A DNA stretch of 64,000 bases from Paenilisteria portnoyi (GTDB lineage: Bacteria; Bacillota; Bacilli; Lactobacillales; Listeriaceae): contig NZ_JAASTT010000013.1 of NCBI RefSeq assembly GCF_014322795.1, positions 26,290 through 90,289 of the forward strand, written 5' to 3'. The notes under the pieces are model-generated. The model was given only the letters and a program-made list of their open reading frames with translations. It was not told the origin of the DNA and searched no databases. Below, piece after piece: positions 59,326 through 64,000 of the stretch (the first letter of the stretch is position 1; every line of letters begins with the position of its first letter). The position numbers and the translations under genes were made by a program.

Positions 59326-60060
59326 CTATTTTTTCCGCGCCGAAACGAGTAGCATCATCGGTCGGCGTAGCTCATCTGGCATATCCGGATGACTCGCCAA
59401 CATCGCCGCGTCTGGCTCAGGTTCCACCAGTTTCACCAACTCAAAGCCAGACTCAAGCAACGAATTCACATAAGTCGTCACCGTTTTGTGGTATTTCGTG
59501 ACATCTTCCCCGAGGAAATTCGCCGTCCGAAGCCCTTCCGTGAAATACTTGTCTACCGGCCAATGTAGCTTGTTTCCAGCCTCGTCATAATGCCAATCTT
59601 GCGCGCCTTGTGCGGTAAACACAGGATGTTCCACAGAAAAAACAAATACCCCACCCGGCGTCAAAACTTGATTCACTTTCTCGCAAACCGCTTGGAAAGA
59701 CTCAATATAATGCAACGCCAGCGAACTAATGACCACGTCAAAACTCGCAGCAGGAAAATCAATATCCTCCAACGCCGCCTTAATATACGTAATTTGAGCC
59801 GAATCCGTTTTCCTTCGTGCTTCGGCGAGCATATTTTCCGAAATATCCACGCCAACCGCTGACTCCGCGCCTTTTTCAACAGCATAAAGACAATGCCACC
59901 CAAAACCACATCCGAGATCAAGCACCCGTTTGTCAGTGAAATCCGGCATCATTTTCTGAAACTCATGCCATTCCCCCGCACCTTTCAAGCCTTCCACCGA
60001 GCGATTCATCTTACTATACTGCTCAAAAAAAGCAGGATTATCATATTTATTTTCTTTCAT
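59326..60060 (-). CDS. Class I SAM-dependent methyltransferase
   Basis: The 244-residue enzyme has motif I VLDLGCGFGWHCLYA, acidic loop GVDISENMLAEA, motif II/III SFDVVISSLALHYI and motif IV VLTPGGVFVFSVEHPVF. The pattern is that of small-molecule methyltransferases of the Methyltransf_11 group; the substrate is unknown. I chose the ATG at 60060 after AGAGGTG. It is a lone gene. Confidence 0.92.
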   Translation of the reverse strand: MKENKYDNPAFFEQYSKMNRSVEGLKGAGEWHEFQKMMPDFTDKRVLDLGCGFGWHCLYAVEKGAESAVGVDISENMLAEARRKTDSAQITYIKAALEDIDFPAASFDVVISSLALHYIESFQAVCEKVNQVLTPGGVFVFSVEHPVFTAQGAQDWHYDEAGNKLHWPVDKYFTEGLRTANFLGEDVTKYHKTVTTYVNSLLESGFELVKLVEPEPDAAMLASHPDMPDELRRPMMLLVSARKK

Positions 60061-60133
60061 CACACACACCTCTTTCATTCATGTACACAGTATAACAAAA
60101 AATATCGCGATTAGCAGTTGAGTCCCCTAAAAT

Positions 60134-60177
60134 CAAAAAAAGACAAACAAGAGCGTCCTTACCACTCTCATCTGCCC
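60134..60177 (-). terminator. Terminator after xylB
   Basis: An imperfect stem (GGCAGATGAGAGTG with CGCTCTTGTTTGTC) is followed on the minus strand by seven T residues. Confidence 0.7.
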
Positions 60178-60183
60178 TATTCC

Positions 60184-61686
60184 TCAAACTTCCTGAAGAT
60201 CCGTCAACGCACCACAAATATTCTTCGTAGCCGGATAAACCTGCGTATAAATCTCATAAAGTTTCTCGTATTTTTCCACATTTTCCGCTCGAGGTGTGAA
60301 AGTCGCGTCCTTATACTGCACGAACACGTCACGGCAAGCCTCAAAATTCTCAAACCAGCCACTTCCAACAGCCGCAAGCATACACGCACCAACGCCCGGA
60401 CCTTGCTCCACCTCTAACCGAATCATTTCCGCATTGAAAATATCCGCCTGCATCTGCATCCAATCAGCATTTTTAGCACCGCCGCCAACACTAATTATCT
60501 GCTTAAATTTCTTATTTTTAGCATCTTCCATCAATATCTGCGCATCCTTCAGGCTAAACGTGATACCCTCCAACACCGCACGCGCAAAATGCTTGATTTC
60601 ATGGCGCGTATCAATCCCGACAAAACTACCACGAATTTTCGAATCAATATGCGGCGTCCGCTCACCAACAATATATGGCGTAAACAGCAAGCCCTCACTG
60701 CCCGGCGCAACCGTATAAACGTCCGCCAACAACTCCGCAAAACTGAGGCCCTTGCCAAACGTGTTCTTAAACCAGTTCAACGAGTTTCCCGCGGCAAGCG
60801 TCACGCCCATCGAATAATTAGCGTCCGGAATCACATGATTAAAGAAATGTAACTTCCCTTCATAATTCGATATTTTCGCCTCAAACGAACTGAAAACACC
60901 ACTGGTACCAAGCGAAACGAGCGCATAGTCCTCATTCACCGCACCCGCTCCGAGCGCAGCACACGCATTATCCGCGCCACCAGCAAATACCTTCACTTCC
61001 CGTTTCAAGCCGAATCGCTTGGCATAACTCGCTTTCACCACACCAACTTGCGTCATCGAGGACACAACATCGGGCAAAATCGCCATATCAATCCCGAACT
61101 TCCCGCAAATCTCCGCCGACCAGTCCTGCTTTTCAATATCAAATAACGACGTTCCCGCAGCATCCGAATACTCACAATGCATATTCCCCGTCAAAACGAA
61201 CGCCAAATAATCCTTTGGCAACATGATTTTCCGGACTTTTTCCCAGACTTCCGGCTTATTCTGCTGCAACCATAAAATTTTCGGCAACGTAAAGCCTTCC
61301 AGCACAATGTTTTTCGTAATTTCAATCATAGAATCGCCGAACTCCGCCATAATCTGCTCGCATTGCTTCGTCGTCCGCACATCATTCCACAAAATCGCCG
61401 GATAAACAATCGCATCCTCATCGCCAAGCGTCACCAGTGAATGCATCTGCCCCGAAAAACTGATAGCCTCAAGCTCCGCGTTGAAATCCGCCACTTCAAT
61501 ATTCAGCCGCGTCAACACCTCTTCACAAGCAACCACCCAATATTCCGGATGCTGCTCAGAAAAGCCAGGCGCCGGAGAATCAATCTCATACTCCGCCGAC
61601 GCCTCCGCAATCACTTGCCCCGCCTTATTCATGACGATTCCTTTTAACGAACTCGTTCCAAGATCAATACCTAATACATAGCCCAT
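60184..61686 (-). CDS. xylB: Xylulokinase
   Basis: The 500-residue FGGY kinase phosphorylates D-xylulose to xylulose 5-phosphate. The N-terminal phosphate loop is GIDLGTSSLKGIVMN, the substrate/catalytic block is AISFSGQMHSLVTLGDED and the C-terminal ATP site is QIISVGGGAKNADWMQMQAD. It follows xylA by 18 bases in the same operon. Confidence 0.97.
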   Translation of the reverse strand: MGYVLGIDLGTSSLKGIVMNKAGQVIAEASAEYEIDSPAPGFSEQHPEYWVVACEEVLTRLNIEVADFNAELEAISFSGQMHSLVTLGDEDAIVYPAILWNDVRTTKQCEQIMAEFGDSMIEITKNIVLEGFTLPKILWLQQNKPEVWEKVRKIMLPKDYLAFVLTGNMHCEYSDAAGTSLFDIEKQDWSAEICGKFGIDMAILPDVVSSMTQVGVVKASYAKRFGLKREVKVFAGGADNACAALGAGAVNEDYALVSLGTSGVFSSFEAKISNYEGKLHFFNHVIPDANYSMGVTLAAGNSLNWFKNTFGKGLSFAELLADVYTVAPGSEGLLFTPYIVGERTPHIDSKIRGSFVGIDTRHEIKHFARAVLEGITFSLKDAQILMEDAKNKKFKQIISVGGGAKNADWMQMQADIFNAEMIRLEVEQGPGVGACMLAAVGSGWFENFEACRDVFVQYKDATFTPRAENVEKYEKLYEIYTQVYPATKNICGALTDLQEV

Positions 61687-61704
61687 CAGTCTAAACTCCT
61701 TCGC

Positions 61705-63018
61705 TTAAAATACGTAATCATTCAAAACAGATTTCACATATTCGATATGGCTAGATTCCAGTTCAATCGTATCACCATGTTTATACGCATAGCTAGAAAG
61801 CGACTCCAAATCCTCTTTTCCAGCCAAAATGGACTTCCCAATCTCCGTATTCGTCCACTTACCATAACGCTCAGCAAGCAGATCCGAAATAAACTTGTCC
61901 TCGATCAATTTCGCAGCTACTTTCAGCCCGCGAGCAAACGTATCCATCCCCGCGATATGCGCAAGTATCAAGTCCTCCATCGCAAAAGAAGAACGACGAA
62001 CCTTCGCATCAAAGTTCACACCACCCGGAGCAATACCACCATTTTGCAAAATTTCATACATCGCCAGCGTCACATCCATCACGTTCGTTGGAAACTCATC
62101 CGTATCCCAACCAAGCAACATATCCCCTTGGTTCGCATCAATCGAGCCCAGCGCCCCATATTCACGAGCCACACGCAATTCATGCTCAAAAGTATGCCCA
62201 GCAAGCGTCGCGTGATTCGCCTCCAAGTTCAGCTTGAAGTCACCCTCTAAACCATAATTTTTAATAAACGCCATCGTTGTCGCTGCATCAAAATCATATT
62301 GATGTTTTGACGGCTCTTTCGGTTTCGGCTCAATAAGGAATTGCGGTTTGTGCCCAATTTTCTCACCATAAGCAATCGCCATTTTGAATAGACGCGCAAT
62401 ATTGTCCTGCTCGAATTTCATATCCGTATTTAAAAGCGTCTCGTAGCCCTCACGACCGCCCCAGAATACATAGTTCGCGCCGCCCAGTTTCTTAGAAATA
62501 TCCAGACCCTTCTTCACTTGCGCCGCCGCATAAGCGAACACTTCCGGATCATTTGTCGAACCCGCACCATTGTTAAAACGCGGATGAGAGAACATATTCG
62601 CCGTATTCCAAAGTAATTTGATGCCAGTCTGATCCATTTTCACTTTAATCAGATCCGTGATTTCATCCAGATTATTCATGAACTCCTCAATCGAATTACC
62701 AGCCGGAGCCACATCGATATCGTGGAAACAGAAATACTCCACACCCAATTTTTCAAGGATTTCAAAAAACGCCTCGACACGATTTTTAGCCGTATCCATC
62801 TCCGTTGCGCCAATCCAAGTACGCTCATTCGTAGGCATTCCAAACGGATCACTACCATCTTGAGTCATCGTGTGCCAATACGCCACAGCAAAACGCAAAT
62901 GCTCCTTCATCGGTTTTCCTAGTACAACCTCGTCCGCCTTATAATGACGAAACGCAAACCGATTTTTCGTTCCCTTACCTTCAAATTGAATCTTCTCTAC
63001 TTGTGGAAAATAACTCAT
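61705..63018 (-). CDS. xylA: Xylose isomerase
   Basis: The 437-residue enzyme converts D-xylose to D-xylulose with two divalent metals. Catalytic His and metal ligands lie in FCFHDIDVAPAG, LIEPKPKEPSKHQYDFD, LNLEANHATLAGHTFEHEL and GSIDANQGDMLLGWDTDEFP. I chose the ATG at 63018 after AGGAGG; an in-frame start at 63036 overlaps that RBS. No xylose transporter or xylR lies next to it in this window. Confidence 0.98.
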   Translation of the reverse strand: MSYFPQVEKIQFEGKGTKNRFAFRHYKADEVVLGKPMKEHLRFAVAYWHTMTQDGSDPFGMPTNERTWIGATEMDTAKNRVEAFFEILEKLGVEYFCFHDIDVAPAGNSIEEFMNNLDEITDLIKVKMDQTGIKLLWNTANMFSHPRFNNGAGSTNDPEVFAYAAAQVKKGLDISKKLGGANYVFWGGREGYETLLNTDMKFEQDNIARLFKMAIAYGEKIGHKPQFLIEPKPKEPSKHQYDFDAATTMAFIKNYGLEGDFKLNLEANHATLAGHTFEHELRVAREYGALGSIDANQGDMLLGWDTDEFPTNVMDVTLAMYEILQNGGIAPGGVNFDAKVRRSSFAMEDLILAHIAGMDTFARGLKVAAKLIEDKFISDLLAERYGKWTNTEIGKSILAGKEDLESLSSYAYKHGDTIELESSHIEYVKSVLNDYVF

Positions 63019-63089
63019 AATATATAGCCTCCTCATGAATTTAGCACCTTATTTTAAATTGGTTGGTGCATCGAACTAACTATATAAGC

Positions 63090-63127
63090 ATCATACCTTT
63101 TTTCCACCCATTTGTAAAGCGGTTTCA
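63090..63127 (-). promoter_or_regulatory. xylAB promoter with overlapping cre-like site
   Basis: On the minus strand -35 TTTACA (63113-63118), 17-base spacer and -10 TATGAT (63090-63095) are present. TGTAAAGCGGTTTCA at 63113-63127 resembles a cre site with one extra base and covers the -35 box. Confidence 0.62.
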
Positions 63128-63145
63128 TTTAGTTTTTTCGTAAGT

Positions 63146-63177
63146 AAAAACTACGAACAGGTTGGCTCGTAGTTTTT
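63146..63177. terminator. Terminator-like hairpin
   Basis: AAAAACTACGA pairs with TCGTAGTTTTT around a 10-base loop. It could end the remnant gene transcribed on the minus strand from the right. Confidence 0.72.
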
Positions 63178-63194
63178 GGTTGCATCTGTTTGTA

Positions 63195-63451
63195 ATTTTT
63201 TCGTGATGATCCGCTAACTGTTCTTGCTCGTTTTCTTCTCTCCCATGGCCAATCAATCTTTAACACGTACTTTTCCGGCTCACTTCTCATACATCGCTCA
63301 ACTTAAGCGTCAACAAACCAGAAATCCGTTTGTAGTATTGATCTCAACGGGAAAACAATGAAGCATTTCGATCCCCATACGTTCCTTTTGCTAACATACA
63401 ATGCATCACATCATTTTTTTCGATTTCTTTAATGGGTTGTACGTCCTTCAT
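63195..63451 (-). pseudogene. Degraded tyrosine recombinase (integrase) remnant
   Basis: On the minus strand the frame from 63451 reads MKDVQPIKEIEKNDVMHCML, then AKGTYGDRNASLF, the usual N-terminus of small Listeria-type site-specific integrases. After a stop and a frame change ISGLLTLKLSDV matches the next conserved block (TGLRISDLLxLKxSDV). Downstream similarity is weak and frames are broken. It has no catalytic domain left. Confidence 0.4.
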
Positions 63452-63561
63452 AGAAAAAATACCTTCTTTTATGCAATCTAACATAACTCTACTATGGAAT
63501 ATATTATGTTAGATTCAAAGCATCGGAAGAAAAAAGAGAAAACAAAAAATCGTCTTCTCAC

Positions 63562-63714
63562 TTACGCGCCCAATGCCTCGCGTCGTTTTTGCGAATCTCT
63601 CACAATGTCATTATGGGTGATTCGGTTTTGATTTTTTAGTATAGCATAGATGGCATGATTTTGTAGAAAGCCCTTATTAGGGGTAAAACATGCATCTCGA
63701 AGAAAATCGGACAT
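63562..63714 (-). CDS. Candidate 50-residue protein or gene fragment
   Basis: An open frame from ATG 63714 reads MSDFLRDACFTPNKGFLQNH, then AIYAILKNQNRITHN and ends KRREALGA. The frame stays open about 15 codons upstream of the ATG. No RBS or family is recognised; it is listed because its residue use looks coding and it lies next to another remnant. Confidence 0.3.
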   Translation of the reverse strand: MSDFLRDACFTPNKGFLQNHAIYAILKNQNRITHNDIVRDSQKRREALGA

Positions 63715-63844
63715 TCTGCAATATTCCGAATATAATACTTCTTCTTGATAAAGCTATCATTTGGGTAAGCCCCACTGATAGCTTAGTTCATCGTTGGTAA
63801 TTGACTTCCGTGTTAGACTTGAAATAACCAAACATCCAAAAAAT

Positions 63845-63905
63845 GTGTAAGTAATCTAACTTTGGGGTTCACATCAGTTTTCAGATTACTTATACGTTTT
63901 TGTTT
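63845..63905 (+). terminator. Terminator-like hairpin before the last gene
   Basis: GTGTAAGTAATCT pairs with AGATTACTTATAC (one G-T pair) across a ~25-base loop and is followed by a T-run on the plus strand. Confidence 0.6.
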
Positions 63906-63995
63906 CATCTTTATTAAAATGGTTGGGTGTAGAATAAAAGTTGGACAAAAGATGATAGAATAAAACATATCAAATACATCGGAGGAATTTGTTCA

Positions 63996-64000
63996 ATGAA
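63996..64000 (+). CDS. Start of a gene leaving the window
   Basis: An ATG at 63996 follows a strong GGAGGA by about nine bases. Only the first two codons are inside the window, so no product can be named. Confidence 0.5.

Noticed and set aside
1..64000. CRISPR arrays, tRNA or rRNA genes
   Set aside because: No regularly spaced direct repeats, no cloverleaf-forming segments and no rRNA-like stretches were found on either strand by reading.

Overview
The window looks like a chromosomal segment of a low-GC Gram-positive bacterium of the Listeriaceae, most likely Listeria in the broad sense. Support comes from the rpsF-ssb-rpsR operon with a Listeria-type Ssb, the qoxABCD quinol oxidase, a GH18 chitinase and an AA10 LPMO, DUF916/DUF3324 and Ig-repeat surface proteins, type-VII-type toxins with DUF1433 and DUF6985 immunity partners, and Listeria-style rhamnose genes. 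No rRNA, tRNA, CRISPR array or prophage was seen.

Layout. 0-7.5 kb: housekeeping genes (TetR fragment, HNH protein, aldo/keto reductase, DUF4003, APC permease, AlkD-like protein, rpsR-ssb-rpsF with a leader of about 360 nt). 7.5-16.1 kb: a secreted CotH-kinase protein of about 2345 residues with a duplicated N-terminal half and six Ig-like repeats, then an orphan half-repeat gene. 16.2-20.2 kb: a GPH symporter, GH78-like rhamnosidase and AraC regulator under a promoter overlapped by a cre-like site. 20.2-26.3 kb: PadR/DUF2812 with twin operators, a DUF916 protein next to a WxL remnant, an aldo/keto reductase, and a putative type VII lipase toxin with helical partner and two DUF1433 lipoproteins. 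26.6-32.4 kb: chitinase, an antitoxin with a shortened ParE/RelE toxin, DedA, a small membrane protein and nitric oxide synthase. 32.5-37.9 kb: a polymorphic toxin island holding a nuclease toxin, its immunity gene, a second truncated toxin copy, an interrupted Imm22-like gene and an IS30-family element. 38-40.3 kb: three sibling small RNAs interleaved with three genes. 40.3-47.6 kb: L-rhamnose catabolism. 47.7-49.7 kb: ArsR plus ABC transporter. 50-54 kb: qoxABCD. 54.6-57.8 kb: LPMO, a decayed satD/DUF3307 pair and aldA. 57.9-63 kb: effector-binding protein and WYL regulator, methyltransferase, xylAB. 63-64 kb: gene remnants and the first codons of a gene leaving the window.

How it fits together. 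The rhamnosidase cluster, the rha operon with a lactaldehyde reductase, and aldA together make a route from rhamnosides to propanediol or lactate. The chitinase and LPMO make a chitin-degrading pair, each with a cre-like site, suggesting catabolite control; the xylAB promoter also carries one. The most unusual content is (1) three homologous CU-rich small RNAs with identically spaced upstream half-sites, (2) a roughly 107-124 bp structured repeat found twice, each time directly after a stop codon and showing compensatory base changes between copies, (3) a toxin-immunity cassette bracketed by 38-bp inverted repeats, and (4) the giant CotH protein. All calls come from reading the sequence; no database search was run.
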